DNA from: Oscillospiraceae bacterium | GTDB taxonomy: Bacteria; Bacillota; Clostridia; Oscillospirales; Oscillospiraceae | Reading direction: 5' to 3' | Assembly: GCA_015067615.1 (NCBI GenBank) | Contig: SVMD01000015.1 | Location: forward strand, 1 to 58,684 | DNA length: 58,684 nt | Part shown: positions 33,493-42,824 of the stretch, in pieces | Numbering within the stretch: position 1 is the first letter of the stretch | How the letters are laid out: each line of letters opens with the position of its first letter | The notes under the pieces: model-generated | What the model saw: only the letters and a program-made list of their open reading frames with translations | Told to the model about the DNA's origin: nothing | Databases searched by the model: none | Program-made: the position numbers and the translations under genes

Positions 33493-33544
33493 TCCGAACA
33501 TCTTTTTCATAAACATGAAAAGGATGATCCGGCGCGGAAGCGCC

Positions 33545-33680
33545 CTTGCCTCCACCTTTGGGGGAGGTGGGCCGCCGAAGGGCGGCTCGGAGGGGGTGCG
33601 TTAACGTTAGGTCACCCTCTCAGTCAAAATTCGGTTCCGAGGTGCCGAATTTTGCCAGCTCTCCCTAAGGGAGAGCCAAG
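33545..33680. repeat. Palindromic intergenic repeat, copy A (reverse orientation)
   Basis: A 136-bp non-coding element between dnaX and ybaB. Its ends are hairpins (CCTCCACCTTTGGGGGAGGTGG type; CTCTCCCTAAGGGAGAG), with internal GACTGAGAGGGTGA on the minus strand. It matches 56410-56512 in the same order when reversed. Copy A carries an extra hairpin AAAATTCGG/CCGAATTTT (33627-33653). Confidence 0.75.
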
Positions 33681-33726
33681 TTTGGCTGAAGATCAGAAAT
33701 AATTAATATACGATAGGAGAATTACT

Positions 33727-34077
33727 ATGGCAAAAGGTGGATTTCGCGGCGGTATGCCCGGCGGCATGAACCAGGCCGCAATGATGAAGCAGGCACAGAA
33801 GATGCAGCAGGAGCTGCTGCGGATGCAGCAGGAGCAGGAGAGCAAGACCTTCACCGCCAAGGCAGGCGGCGGCATGGTGGCCGCTACCGTCAACGGCAAG
33901 CATGAGCTTGTGAACCTGGAAATCAACCCCGAGGCAGTGGATCCCGATGATGTGGATATGCTGCAGGATATGATCATTGCCGCCGTCAACGAGGCCATGC
34001 GCACCGCTGACACCGAGGCTGCCAACAATATGTCCCGGCTCACCGGCGGCCTGGGCGGTCTGGGCGGCCTGTTCTAA
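33727..34077 (+). CDS. ybaB: YbaB/EbfC nucleoid-associated protein
   Basis: 116 residues. An N-terminal Gly/Met-rich segment (GGFRGGMPGGMN), a coiled coil of MMKQAQKMQQELLRMQQE and the conserved V-NGKHELVNLEINPEAVDP core. Dimers bind DNA with little sequence preference. Always next to dnaX-recR. GGAG ribosome site 7 nt upstream. Confidence 0.94.
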   Translation: MAKGGFRGGMPGGMNQAAMMKQAQKMQQELLRMQQEQESKTFTAKAGGGMVAATVNGKHELVNLEINPEAVDPDDVDMLQDMIIAAVNEAMRTADTEAANNMSRLTGGLGGLGGLF

Positions 34078-34128
34078 GTTGAGAGTTGATAGTTGAGAGT
34101 GGAAAGTTAATCAAAAACTTTCCGCTCT
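34078..34128. repeat. Solo heptad repeat array plus hairpin after ybaB
   Basis: GTTGAGA GTTGATA GTTGAGA GTGGAAA runs from 34079, the same heptads as in the arms of the element at 31439-31841. The end folds back, with GAAAGTT/AACTTTC making a hairpin (34096-34128). No four-helix-bundle gene is attached here. Confidence 0.7.
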
Positions 34129-34150
34129 TGCTATGTAAAGGAGAATTACT

Positions 34151-34750
34151 ATGCAATTTTTTCCTGCGGCGCTGCAGAATTTGGCTGACCAGTTCGCCCG
34201 GCTTCCGGGCATCGGCGGCAAGACTGCCCAGCGGCTTGCCTTCCATGTGCTGGAGCTGCCTCTGGAGGACGCCGAAGAATTTGCCCAGGCGATCCTGGAC
34301 GCCAAGAAGCAGGTCCATACCTGCCCGGAGTGCCAGAATCTGACGGACCGGGCCCTGTGTCCCATCTGCGACGACGACATGCGGGACAAATCCGTGATCT
34401 GCGTGGTTGCCGAGCCCAAGGACGTCATCGCCATGGAGCGCAGCCGGGAGTTCCGGGGCGTTTACCATGTGCTCCACGGTGTCATTTCCCCCCTGAACCA
34501 TGTGACCCAGGACGATATCAGGGTCCGGGAGCTGCTGCTCCGGGTGGGCAGGGGAGAGGTACGGGAGGTCATCATGGCCACCAACCCCGATACCGAGGGC
34601 GAAGCCACCGCCATGTACATTTCCCGGCTGCTGCGGCCCATGGAGGTCAAGGTCACCCGCCTGGCCTACGGCGTGCCCGTGGGCAGTCAGCTGGAATACG
34701 CCGACGAGGTGACCCTGAGCCGGGCTCTCGAAGGCCGCCAGGAGATTTAA
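34151..34750 (+). CDS. recR: Recombination mediator RecR
   Basis: 199 residues. Helix-hairpin-helix LPGIGGKTAQRLAFHVL, a four-Cys zinc finger (Cys 58, 61, 70, 73), Toprim domain with VVAEPKD and TNPDTEGEATAMY. It loads RecA on gapped DNA with RecO/RecF. Last gene of dnaX-ybaB-recR, followed by a terminator. Confidence 0.97.
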   Translation: MQFFPAALQNLADQFARLPGIGGKTAQRLAFHVLELPLEDAEEFAQAILDAKKQVHTCPECQNLTDRALCPICDDDMRDKSVICVVAEPKDVIAMERSREFRGVYHVLHGVISPLNHVTQDDIRVRELLLRVGRGEVREVIMATNPDTEGEATAMYISRLLRPMEVKVTRLAYGVPVGSQLEYADEVTLSRALEGRQEI

Positions 34751-34754
34751 ACCC

Positions 34755-34784
34755 ACACGCACCCGAAACCCGGGTGCGTGTTTT
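34755..34784 (+). terminator. Terminator of dnaX-ybaB-recR
   Basis: ACACGCACCCG (34755-34765) with CGGGTGCGTGT (34771-34781), then T-run. Confidence 0.9.
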
Positions 34785-34802
34785 CACAGAAAGGAGTGTG
34801 CC

Positions 34803-35804
34803 ATGCAAACCGTATCCATCAGTGTTTGTAACTTATGCGTGCCCTGCGAGAACCGGTGCCGCTACTGCCTGCTGTCCTGGGATGGAAAGCTCCGGGGCGT
34901 TGACTATGACCGCAGCGCAGAGTATGCCAGGCGGTTTTCTGACTGGCTGAAGGAAAATCGTCCGGAGCTGGGATTTGATTTTTACTACGGCTATTCCATG
35001 GAGCATCCGAAGCTTTTGGAAACGGTGGATTTTCTGGGGGAGCTGGGCTCACCGGGAGGAAAATTCCTGCAATTTGACGGTATGAAATTTCGCTCAGATC
35101 CTGAGATACACCAGCTGCTCACGGATCTTAAAAACCATGGCATTCAGATGATTGATCTTACCTTCTATGGTACCCGGGCATATCATGACCGGTTTGCCGC
35201 CCGGCGGGGTGATTTCGATTACATGATGCGCATTCTGGAAATCGCTAATGAAGTTGGTCTTACGGTCAACGCAGGCATAGCCCTGAATCATGAAAATGTT
35301 CATCAGGCAGAGCAGCTTCTCAACCAGTTGCGGATGCACGATCTGGGGAATTTCTATGCCTTTGTGCCCCACGGCGAAGGCCGTGGCGCAAGTCTGGAAC
35401 CGGTTCGGTTCCGTCTTTCCGATTACGAGGCATTGCCGGAATCCGTGAAAGCGTTTTTAAGCAAACGCAGATACCGGACGGAAGGGGAGTGGGTCCGGGA
35501 AGGAAAATTCTCTCAACCCCAAAAGCGGATTCTGACCCTGGTGCTGACGCCGGAGAATGTGGATTTTATTGAAAAGCAGAGCTTTTCTGATACAATCCGC
35601 TATCTGGAAAAGCTGGATGATGACTACTATTCCGCCATCCCCACACTGCCGGAACTGGCAAAGATCTACGGCGACTCTACGGAGGAGAAATTTTACTCGG
35701 AACGGGATCTGTACCTCAAATATCAGCGCCGCTACATTGCCGAGCATCACCTGACGCTTTACGATATCAACGACGAGCGCCAGTGCTTCTCCCGGCGCTT
35801 TTAG
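34803..35804 (+). CDS. Radical SAM protein of unknown substrate
   Basis: 333 residues. The [4Fe-4S] motif CxxxCxxC is at Cys 15, 19 and 22 (CENRCRYC), very near the N-terminus, after CNLCVP which supplies two more cysteines. A TIM-barrel-like body follows, with FYYGYSMEHP and IDLTFYGTRAYHDR. No SPASM-type cysteine cluster is seen in the C-terminal half. The reaction is not recognised, and no peptide or maturase partner lies adjacent. AAAGGAG site. Confidence 0.85.
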   Translation: MQTVSISVCNLCVPCENRCRYCLLSWDGKLRGVDYDRSAEYARRFSDWLKENRPELGFDFYYGYSMEHPKLLETVDFLGELGSPGGKFLQFDGMKFRSDPEIHQLLTDLKNHGIQMIDLTFYGTRAYHDRFAARRGDFDYMMRILEIANEVGLTVNAGIALNHENVHQAEQLLNQLRMHDLGNFYAFVPHGEGRGASLEPVRFRLSDYEALPESVKAFLSKRRYRTEGEWVREGKFSQPQKRILTLVLTPENVDFIEKQSFSDTIRYLEKLDDDYYSAIPTLPELAKIYGDSTEEKFYSERDLYLKYQRRYIAEHHLTLYDINDERQCFSRRF

Positions 35805-35808
35805 CCAA

Positions 35809-35837
35809 TTGAAATCCCCCTTTTCCTGTGCTAAAAT
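35809..35837 (+). promoter_or_regulatory. Promoter of the alpha/beta hydrolase
   Basis: TTGAAA (35809-35814), 17 bp, TAAAAT (35832-35837). Confidence 0.7.
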
Positions 35838-35857
35838 AGGGAAAAGGGGGTGTTTTC

Positions 35858-36616
35858 ATGGAGCATTATGAAACCAGAAGGCTGGTTCCCGGAGCAAAAA
35901 ACGCGGTGCTGTTTATCCATGGCATCGTGGGAACCCCCAATCATTTCCGGACGCAGATCCCGCTTGAGCCTCTGGTGCCGGATGGCTGGTCCGTGTACAA
36001 TATCCGGCTCCCCGGTCATGGCTATGGGGTGAAGGAATTCAGACGATCGAATATCAATCAGTGGCGCGCCTGTGCGCAAACAGCTTTTGAGGAGCTGGCT
36101 GAAAGGCATGAGCAGGTCATCCTCGTGGGCCACTCCATGGGGACCCTGTTTGCCATGCAGCTGGCCGTTGCGCATCCGGAGAAAGTGGCGTCCCTGCTGC
36201 TCATTGCCGCCCCCATGCGCCCCTGGGTGCGGCTCTTTGGGGCGGTGAACTGTGTCCGTCTGGCCTTTGGCCTTATCCGGGAGGACAGGCCCCTGGAGGT
36301 TGCCACCCGGAATGTCTGCGGCGTCACGCCCACACCGCGTTTATGGCAGTATATCCCCTGGATCCCCCGGTTTTTGGAATTGTTTGCGGAAATTTACCGG
36401 ACGGAAAAACGCATGGGAGATCTGACGGTCCCCTGTATCGCCTGGCAGTCGAAAAAGGACGAGCTGGTGAGCAATTTCGCCGCTCCGGTGTTGCGAAGAA
36501 GCGGTGTCATGGAGGTCCATGAGCTGGAAAACTCCACCCATTTTTACTATGCGCCCCAGGATGCGGAACAGGTGCAGGCCTGTTTTCTTAACATGATGAA
36601 AAAAGCCGACCGTTAA
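35858..36616 (+). CDS. Alpha/beta hydrolase (carboxylesterase/lysophospholipase-like)
   Basis: 252 residues. The oxyanion region is FIHGIVGTP, nucleophile Ser 93 in GHSMG, then an acid near SKKDELV and His in STHFYY, a full catalytic triad. The form resembles esterase Est30 and monoglyceride lipases. Cytoplasmic, no signal peptide. The stop codon lies within a bidirectional terminator shared with the convergent transporter gene. Confidence 0.88.
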   Translation: MEHYETRRLVPGAKNAVLFIHGIVGTPNHFRTQIPLEPLVPDGWSVYNIRLPGHGYGVKEFRRSNINQWRACAQTAFEELAERHEQVILVGHSMGTLFAMQLAVAHPEKVASLLLIAAPMRPWVRLFGAVNCVRLAFGLIREDRPLEVATRNVCGVTPTPRLWQYIPWIPRFLELFAEIYRTEKRMGDLTVPCIAWQSKKDELVSNFAAPVLRRSGVMEVHELENSTHFYYAPQDAEQVQACFLNMMKKADR

Positions 36617-36630
36617 TCGGTCGGCTTTTT
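36598..36630. terminator. Bidirectional terminator
   Basis: AAAAGCCGACCG (36601-36612) with CGGTCGGCTTTT (36618-36629), loop TTAAT. It contains the stop codons of both convergent genes. Confidence 0.92.
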
Positions 36631-37489
36631 CGGTATCTGGGAGAGAAGCACGGCGCAAAACATGGCACCGCAGCCCATTAGCTCCGTGGGGGACAGCCGC
36701 TCATGAAGCAGCAGCCAGCCGAAGAGCAGGGCGAAGGCTGATTCCAGGCTCATGATCACCGAAGCCTGGGTGGGTTCCAGGTGCTGCTGACCCACGATCT
36801 GCAGGGTGTAGGCCACACCCATGGACAGGATACCCGCGTAGCACAGGGGGAACCAGCAGCGAAGGATATCTGCCCAGTTCACTTCCTCCGTCAGGACCAT
36901 CATGATGGCCGACAGCACCGCAGACAAAGCTCTGGACGAAGTTAAGGCGGACCCCGTCAAAGCCCAGGCCCAGACGGTCCACAATGGTGATCTGCACCGC
37001 GAAGAAGAAGGCGCAACTCAGCAGCATCAGGTCCGTGATTTGAACGCCCTTTAAATCGGCACCGCTGAGCAGGTACAGTCCCACAACGGCGATTCCCACG
37101 CTGATCCAGCCGGTCAGGGGCAGCTTTTGTCCGAAAAAGGCACCCAGAACAGGCACCAGCACGATGTACATGGCAGTGAGAAAGCCAGCCTTTCCGGCAG
37201 TGGTATACTGGAGGCTGACCTGCTGCAATCCGGCTGCGCAGAAGAGGGCAATGCCAGCACAAAAGCCGGTTTTCCACAGCTTCGGGTCCAGCCATTTCTT
37301 GACGAAATCCTGTTTTCCGTCGGTAAAGCGGCTTAAGGGGAATAAAAACAGAAGCGCCAGAAAGGCCCGGAAGGCCTGGAAGGTAAAGGGTCCCACATGG
37401 TCCATGCCCACGCTCTGGGCGATGAAGGCACTGCCCCAGATGATGGTGGTAAGCAGCAGGCATGCGGTTCCCAGGATTTTTGATTTCAT
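36613..37489 (-). pseudogene. EamA/DMT-family transporter, frameshifted
   Basis: The first 195 or so residues (MKSKILGTACLLLTTIIWGS..., two EamA motifs) read in one frame, and the last 100 (VLSAIMMVLTEEVNW...) in another. The switch is near 36920-36935, at FVQSFVC followed by AVLSAIMM, and needs one extra or two missing bases. Joined, it gives a typical ten-helix drug/metabolite transporter of about 290 residues. There is no homopolymer at the break. Either a real recent pseudogene or an assembly error. Confidence 0.85.
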
Positions 37490-37546
37490 ATCTATCACCG
37501 ACAAAACTTTACCACAGACTTTGCCTCTTGGCAAGAGAGGAATTCG

Positions 37547-37574
37547 TTGCATTTACAACGATTTATGATATAAT
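37547..37574 (+). promoter_or_regulatory. pepF promoter
   Basis: TTGCAT (37547-37552), 16 bp, TATAAT (37569-37574). Confidence 0.75.
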
Positions 37575-37607
37575 AGCTCTATCAATCATAAATGGGAGGT
37601 TACTTTC

Positions 37608-39413
37608 ATGTCCAAAACCAAAATCCGTCAGCGCCACGAGATCCCTGTGGAGGATACCTGGGCGCTGGAAGACCTGTATGTTACCGATGAAGCCTGGGAA
37701 GCTGAGCTTGCCACCATTGAGGAGGACAAGGCAGTTTTGTCCGCCTTTGCCGGGAAGCTGGGTGCCTCCGCTGCCGATCTGCTGAACTACCTGACCCGGA
37801 TGGAGCAGGTGAATGCAAAGGCAGAGCTGCTGGGCAATTACTGCATGCGCAAGGCCGATCAGGACACCCGCAACGCAACCTACCAGGCCATGTCCGGCAA
37901 GTTCATGAGCACCGTGGTTGCCCTGGGCGCCGCCTGCAGCTTTGAGACTCCTGAGATCATGGCAATCGATGAGCAGACCCTGGAGGGCTTCTACACTGCC
38001 GAGCCCGGTTTGGAGCGCTACCGCCGTTACCTGACCGACGCCCGCCGGATGAAGGCCCACACCCTGTCCGCCGCCGAGGAGAAGCTGCTGGCCTCCGCCG
38101 GTGAGGTCACCGGTGCCCCCTCCGATATCTTCGGCAACCTGAACAACGCCGACATGACCTTCCCCGACATCGAGGACGGTGAAGGTAAGAAGCGCCCCCT
38201 GACCCAGGGTACCTTCATCGCCTATGAGATGAGCGATGACCGGGTACTGCGGAAGAACGCCTACGAGGGCCTGTACCATTCCTTCGCCAAGTTCCGCAAC
38301 ACCTCTGCGGCCCTGCTGAACGCCCAGGGCAAGCAGCTGAAGTTCAAGGCCGATGCCCGGAAGTACGATTCCACCCTTCAGGCAGCCCTGGACCGGACCA
38401 ATGTGCCCGTTTCTGTCTACAAGAACCTGATCGAGGCGGTCCATCAGAACATCGACAAGATGCACCGCTATATCCGCCTGCGCAAGAAGCTCCTTGGCCT
38501 GGATGAGCTGCACTTCTACGACAGCTACACCAGCCTTGTCCCCGGCGTGGACAAGAAGATCCCCTTCGCCGAGGCCAAGCAGACGGTCTACGACGCCCTG
38601 TATCCTCTGGGTGACAACTACCGGGCCATCCTGAAGGAGGGCTTTGAAAACCGCTGGATCGACGTTTACGAGAACGCCGGCAAGCGGGGCGGCGCCTATT
38701 CCGCCGGTGCCGCGGTCCATCCTTACGTGCTGCTGAACTACGACGAGACCCTGAAGAGCCAGTTCACCCTGGCCCACGAGATGGGCCATGCCCTCCACTC
38801 CTACTATTCCAACCAGAATCAGAACCCCATCGATGCCGACTATGTGATCTTCGTGGCTGAGGTGGCCTCCACCTGCAACGAAGCACTGCTGATGGAGTAC
38901 CTGCTGGGCAAGACCACTGACAAGAAGGAGCGGGCATACCTCATTAACCACTTCCTGGACCAGTTCAAGGGCACTCTGTACCGCCAGACCATGTTCGCCG
39001 AGTTCGAGATGATCCTGGGCCGGCATGTGGCCGCCGGTCACACCCTGACTGCCGACCTGCTGTGCAGCGAGTACAGAAAGCTCAACGAGTTCTACTATGG
39101 TCCCGACATCGTGGTGGATGACGAGATCGCCATGGAGTGGGCGAGAATTCCCCACCTGTACTACAATTACTATGTCTTCCAGTATGCCACCGGCTATTCC
39201 GCAGCCATCGCCCTGTCCCGGAAGATCCTGGCTGAGGGCGAAAGCGCCGTTGCCGATTACCTGGGCTTCCTCTCCGGCGGCTGCTCCAAGAGCCCCATCG
39301 ACCTGCTCAAGGGTGCCGGTGTAGACATGACCAGTCCCGAGCCTGTGAACCAGGCCCTGAACCTCTTCGGCCAGCTGCTGGACGAGATGGAAGTGCTGAT
39401 GGAGCAGCTTTAA
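37608..39413 (+). CDS. pepF: Oligoendopeptidase F
   Basis: A 601-residue cytoplasmic M3 zinc metallopeptidase that hydrolyses short peptides. HEMGH zinc motif at 390-394 (LAHEMGHALHSYYSNQNQ), with the third ligand Glu in EVASTCNEALL further on. The N-terminal helical domain (RHEIPVEDTWALEDLY) is the family start. Normal length. GGGAGG site. A small gene starts 4 nt after its stop. Confidence 0.96.
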   Translation: MSKTKIRQRHEIPVEDTWALEDLYVTDEAWEAELATIEEDKAVLSAFAGKLGASAADLLNYLTRMEQVNAKAELLGNYCMRKADQDTRNATYQAMSGKFMSTVVALGAACSFETPEIMAIDEQTLEGFYTAEPGLERYRRYLTDARRMKAHTLSAAEEKLLASAGEVTGAPSDIFGNLNNADMTFPDIEDGEGKKRPLTQGTFIAYEMSDDRVLRKNAYEGLYHSFAKFRNTSAALLNAQGKQLKFKADARKYDSTLQAALDRTNVPVSVYKNLIEAVHQNIDKMHRYIRLRKKLLGLDELHFYDSYTSLVPGVDKKIPFAEAKQTVYDALYPLGDNYRAILKEGFENRWIDVYENAGKRGGAYSAGAAVHPYVLLNYDETLKSQFTLAHEMGHALHSYYSNQNQNPIDADYVIFVAEVASTCNEALLMEYLLGKTTDKKERAYLINHFLDQFKGTLYRQTMFAEFEMILGRHVAAGHTLTADLLCSEYRKLNEFYYGPDIVVDDEIAMEWARIPHLYYNYYVFQYATGYSAAIALSRKILAEGESAVADYLGFLSGGCSKSPIDLLKGAGVDMTSPEPVNQALNLFGQLLDEMEVLMEQL

Positions 39414-39416
39414 GCC

Positions 39417-39683
39417 ATGGCGGAGCTGTTTTTACCCACCCTGCACACCTTCGCCATGAAGAATATCTTCACAGGCTCCTGCGGTCTGTTCCGGTTCCGG
39501 GTCAAGCCCAATGTGGTCATGGCCACCCCCAAGGAAGTGGACTTTGAGCAGAGCACCATGGAGGTGGAGTTCTGGCACGGCCTTTTCTGCTACGAAAAGA
39601 GCGAAATGGAGGGAAAGGAAACTTTTCCCCTGACGGAAGCGGGCAGGGAAGCCATGATTTCCTGGCTGAAGGCACATATTTAA
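39417..39683 (+). CDS. Small conserved-type hypothetical protein after pepF
   Basis: 88 residues. Starts 4 nt after the pepF stop and is followed by a terminator, so it is co-transcribed. Mixed alpha/beta composition, FRFRVKPNVVMATPK and a C-terminal helix. No membrane segment or known motif. Function not recognised. Confidence 0.7.
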   Translation: MAELFLPTLHTFAMKNIFTGSCGLFRFRVKPNVVMATPKEVDFEQSTMEVEFWHGLFCYEKSEMEGKETFPLTEAGREAMISWLKAHI

Positions 39684-39690
39684 AAAGGAT

Positions 39691-39719
39691 ACAGCCGCCG
39701 GGGTTCCGGCGGCTGTTTT
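39691..39719. terminator. Terminator between the pepF operon and the TetR gene
   Basis: CAGCCGCCGG with CCGGCGGCTG, loop GGTT, T-run on both strands side (AAAA before, TTTT after), so it can serve both directions. Confidence 0.9.
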
Positions 39720-40288
39720 CAGCTTTCCTCCGTCATGATCCGGCTCAGGGTATCCCAGTAGCGCAGGTTGTGGCCGAAGATCTCCTCGGCGGTCTCCTCC
39801 CGGCCCCGGCGGATCCAGGTGGTCAGGATGGCCACCAGGGACATGGCAAGGTTTGCGATCACATACTCCGTCTCCACTTCGCTGAGCCCCTCGGTGAAGA
39901 TCTGCCGCAGGGAGTCGATGGAGAAGATCCGACGGGCGGTGTACTCATACAGCAGGTCAAAGCGGCGGTTATTTACCATGGATTCCAGAAAATCCATATT
40001 TTCGAAGCCCAGCAGGAGCATATTGCGCATGGCCTCCCGGGGACTGGTCGCGCTGCTTTCCTCGTAGCTGTCCCGAAGGGTTTCCAGCATCTGGTCGCAC
40101 TGATAGATCAGGATATCCTCAATATTGTCGAAAAGACGGTAGAAGGTGGCCCGGCTGACACCGCTGACCCGGTGCAGGTCCGTGACGGTGACGGCAGAGA
40201 GGGGCATGGTTTTCAGACACTGGTTCAGGCTCCGGGCCAGCTCGTCAGCGGAGGCCCGGGAACGGCGGTCGGATTTGATGTGATACAT
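39719..40288 (-). CDS. TetR/AcrR-family transcriptional regulator
   Basis: 189 residues. N-terminal HTH (AVTVTDLHRVSGVSRATFYRLFDNIEDIL), C-terminal helical ligand domain. The start with AGAGG 8 nt upstream is at 40288. It is divergent from the GH3 glycosidase, and the intergenic region holds a near-perfect inverted repeat, so it likely represses one or both (inference). Confidence 0.9.
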   Translation of the reverse strand: MYHIKSDRRSRASADELARSLNQCLKTMPLSAVTVTDLHRVSGVSRATFYRLFDNIEDILIYQCDQMLETLRDSYEESSATSPREAMRNMLLLGFENMDFLESMVNNRRFDLLYEYTARRIFSIDSLRQIFTEGLSEVETEYVIANLAMSLVAILTTWIRRGREETAEEIFGHNLRYWDTLSRIMTEES

Positions 40289-40320
40289 TTTAAACCTCTT
40301 TTGTATTATTTTTCTGAAAC

Positions 40321-40354
40321 ATATTGTATCATAAATTTTCCTGTGATACAATAT
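40321..40354. promoter_or_regulatory. Candidate TetR operator
   Basis: ATATTGTATCA (40321-40331) and its exact complement TGATACAATAT (40344-40354) with a 12-nt spacer, between the divergent starts. A further half-site TGATACA lies at 40281-40287 overlapping the tetR start. Confidence 0.6.
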
Positions 40355-40435
40355 TTCTGTCTATTATGCTGTGTTTTTTCAGCAGAGCAGTGCTGACTGT
40401 GGTCAACAGACACAATTTATCAAGGAGTGTGTACC

Positions 40436-42784
40436 ATGAAGAAAAACATCGTTTCCTGGGATCCTTCCGTCAAGGACGGCTATATCCCCGCCCCCTACGT
40501 CCTGGAAGAGGGCGAGAAGATCAATGACATGTACTTAGAGCCCGTCCTCTACCACAACGAGAACGGCCCCACCATCGGCGTCACCACCTGCGGCGTTATC
40601 GTCAAGGACGGCCTGTTCTTCAAGGACATGGATAACGACGGCGTGCTGTCCCCCTACGAGGACTGGAGAAACTCCCATGAGGTCCGTGCAGCCGACATGG
40701 TTAAGCATCTGCCCCTGCATCAGCAGGCCGGTCTGGTGCTGAACACTCTGTGGAATACCCCCTTAAGCATGACCCGTGAGGGGGCCAAGGACGAGAATGG
40801 CAACATCGTCCCCTCCAAGATCTTCAAGAAATATGATCCCTCCGAGCCCATCCCCAAGGGCATCCTGCCGGGCCTGGACAACCGGGTGGACGACGCCCAG
40901 GTCATCGATATGAAGCTTACCGCCGGTGTCTACCGGGGCGAGATGCGGGCCGAGGCCGGTGTGGCAGCCCTGTACCACAACCTGGGCACCCAGTACGTAG
41001 AGCATGAGGCCTGCCAGGGCGGCGTGGCCATTCCTTACTCCCTCCATACCAACCCCATCAACATCGGCTATCCCGACTTCCTGGGCTTCGGCGCCGCTGT
41101 CATGGGCGACGGCAATTTCGACATCGTCTACGATATGGCTCAGACCGACCGGAAGATGATGGCTGCCTGCGGCCTGAACATCATGTACGGCCCCCAGATC
41201 GACGTGTCCACCGACCCCCGCTGGCCCCGGAACTCCGGCACCTACGGCGAGCGTCCTGAGATCACCGCCGGCATCACCCGGGAGCTGGTCCGTGGCTATC
41301 ACGACGGCGAGGAGGGCCTGAAGAAGGGCTCCATCGCTCTGACCGTGAAGCATTTCCCCGGCGATGGCCCCGCCGAAAACGGCTTCGAGCCCCACCTGCC
41401 CATCGGCCAGTGGAGACTGTATCCCACCGAGGGCTCCATGGAGAAGTACCATCTTCCGCCCTTCCAGGCAGCCTTTGATCTGAAGGCCTCCGCCATCATG
41501 CCCGACTATTCCCGGATCTGCAATGACGGCCGCAGCGTGCCCCAGTACTATAAGGGCAAGCTGACCTCCTCCGAGGCCGTGCCCTCCGCCTACTCCAAGG
41601 AGCTGCTGCAGGATCTGGCCCGGGATACCATGGGCTTTACCGGCTACGTCAACTCCGACTCCGGCATCACCACCACCCAGATTTATGGCGTTGAGCATCT
41701 GAGCATGCCTGAGCGCTACGCCAAGGCCATCTCCGCCGGTACCGACGTCATCGGCGGCAACTACGATGTGGAGAACATCATCAAGGCCGTGGAAGAGGGC
41801 TATCTGCCCAAGGCCGACCTGGACCGGGCCAACTACCGCCGCCTGCTGAGCCTGTTCTACCAGGAGCGGGTGGACAATCCCTATCTGAATCCCGACGATG
41901 CTGACCGGGTCCGGGCCGAGAACTTCGAGGGCGCCAAGAAGGCCGCCTATAAGGCCTGCCAGAAGGAAGTTGTCCTTGCCAAGAACCACGGCGGCGTGCT
42001 GCCCATGGCCAAGGGCAAGAAGGTCTATGTTGCCGCCTTCGCCGGCGAGGACGCCGGTGCCTGGCTGGCCCAGATGATGGGCGCCGGTGTTGCCGGTGAC
42101 GACAATACCGAGAAGCTGCGCAAGCAGCTGGAGGGCCTGCTGGCCGCAAAGGGCTACGAGATCGTGGACGATCCCGAAAGCTGCGACTACTGCTACCTGC
42201 ACGTGTGGCCCAAGCAGAATAATATCGTCTTTGTCCAGCGTTCCATGCCCGTCATCGAGCTGGTGGAGGGCTTCATGCACGAGGAGCGTGAGGTCAACAA
42301 GTCCCAGCGCAAGACCGGAAACAAGATCGAGATCAACACCCTCCGGGGTATCAACTCCATCCCCGCTCTGGCAGAGAAGGTCCACGCAAACGGCGGCAAG
42401 GTCATCGCCACCGTTGTAGTCTGCAACCCCTGGATCCTTTCCAACCTGGAGCCCTACTGCGATGGCATCACCTTCCAGTACACCATCTCTCCCGTGGCCA
42501 TGGGCAACGCACTGGGCGCCCAGATGGACGTGCTGTCCGGCGAATTTAATCCCACCGGCAAGATGAGCCTGACCATGGTGTCCTGCCCTGAGGTCATCGC
42601 CATCACCGAGAAGGAGATCGACGGTGAGATCCGTGAGATCTGCGCCTCTCCCAACGACGTGCCCGGCTACGACAAGGACCAGTACATCGATCCTGAGATC
42701 CTTGCCAAGGTCAAGGGCGGCTCCTACGCCTACTGCGACGCCGACGGCAACTACTACCGTTCCGGATTCGGTCTGAGCTACTAA
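40436..42784 (+). CDS. Glycoside hydrolase family 3 (beta-glucosidase-like)
   Basis: 782 residues, no signal peptide, so it acts on sugars taken into the cell. The N-terminal TIM barrel has KHFPGDG (305-311) and catalytic nucleophile Asp 408 in VNSDSGI. The C-terminal alpha/beta sandwich contains KNHGGVLPM. The specificity (glucoside, xyloside or N-acetylglucosaminide) is not settled. AAGGAG site 7 nt upstream of ATG 40436. Divergent from the TetR gene. Confidence 0.92.
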   Translation: MKKNIVSWDPSVKDGYIPAPYVLEEGEKINDMYLEPVLYHNENGPTIGVTTCGVIVKDGLFFKDMDNDGVLSPYEDWRNSHEVRAADMVKHLPLHQQAGLVLNTLWNTPLSMTREGAKDENGNIVPSKIFKKYDPSEPIPKGILPGLDNRVDDAQVIDMKLTAGVYRGEMRAEAGVAALYHNLGTQYVEHEACQGGVAIPYSLHTNPINIGYPDFLGFGAAVMGDGNFDIVYDMAQTDRKMMAACGLNIMYGPQIDVSTDPRWPRNSGTYGERPEITAGITRELVRGYHDGEEGLKKGSIALTVKHFPGDGPAENGFEPHLPIGQWRLYPTEGSMEKYHLPPFQAAFDLKASAIMPDYSRICNDGRSVPQYYKGKLTSSEAVPSAYSKELLQDLARDTMGFTGYVNSDSGITTTQIYGVEHLSMPERYAKAISAGTDVIGGNYDVENIIKAVEEGYLPKADLDRANYRRLLSLFYQERVDNPYLNPDDADRVRAENFEGAKKAAYKACQKEVVLAKNHGGVLPMAKGKKVYVAAFAGEDAGAWLAQMMGAGVAGDDNTEKLRKQLEGLLAAKGYEIVDDPESCDYCYLHVWPKQNNIVFVQRSMPVIELVEGFMHEEREVNKSQRKTGNKIEINTLRGINSIPALAEKVHANGGKVIATVVVCNPWILSNLEPYCDGITFQYTISPVAMGNALGAQMDVLSGEFNPTGKMSLTMVSCPEVIAITEKEIDGEIREICASPNDVPGYDKDQYIDPEILAKVKGGSYAYCDADGNYYRSGFGLSY

Positions 42785-42796
42785 TCTTCCCATATC

Positions 42797-42824
42797 GCGG
42801 GGGCTGATGAAAATCAGCCCCCGC
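42797..42824 (+). terminator. Hairpin after the GH3 gene
   Basis: A 12-bp stem GCGGGGGCTGAT with complement, loop GAAA. No T-run follows. Confidence 0.75.

Noticed and set aside
37563..39155. 530-codon open frame opposite pepF
   Set aside because: Antisense shadow with repetitive composition and no motif.
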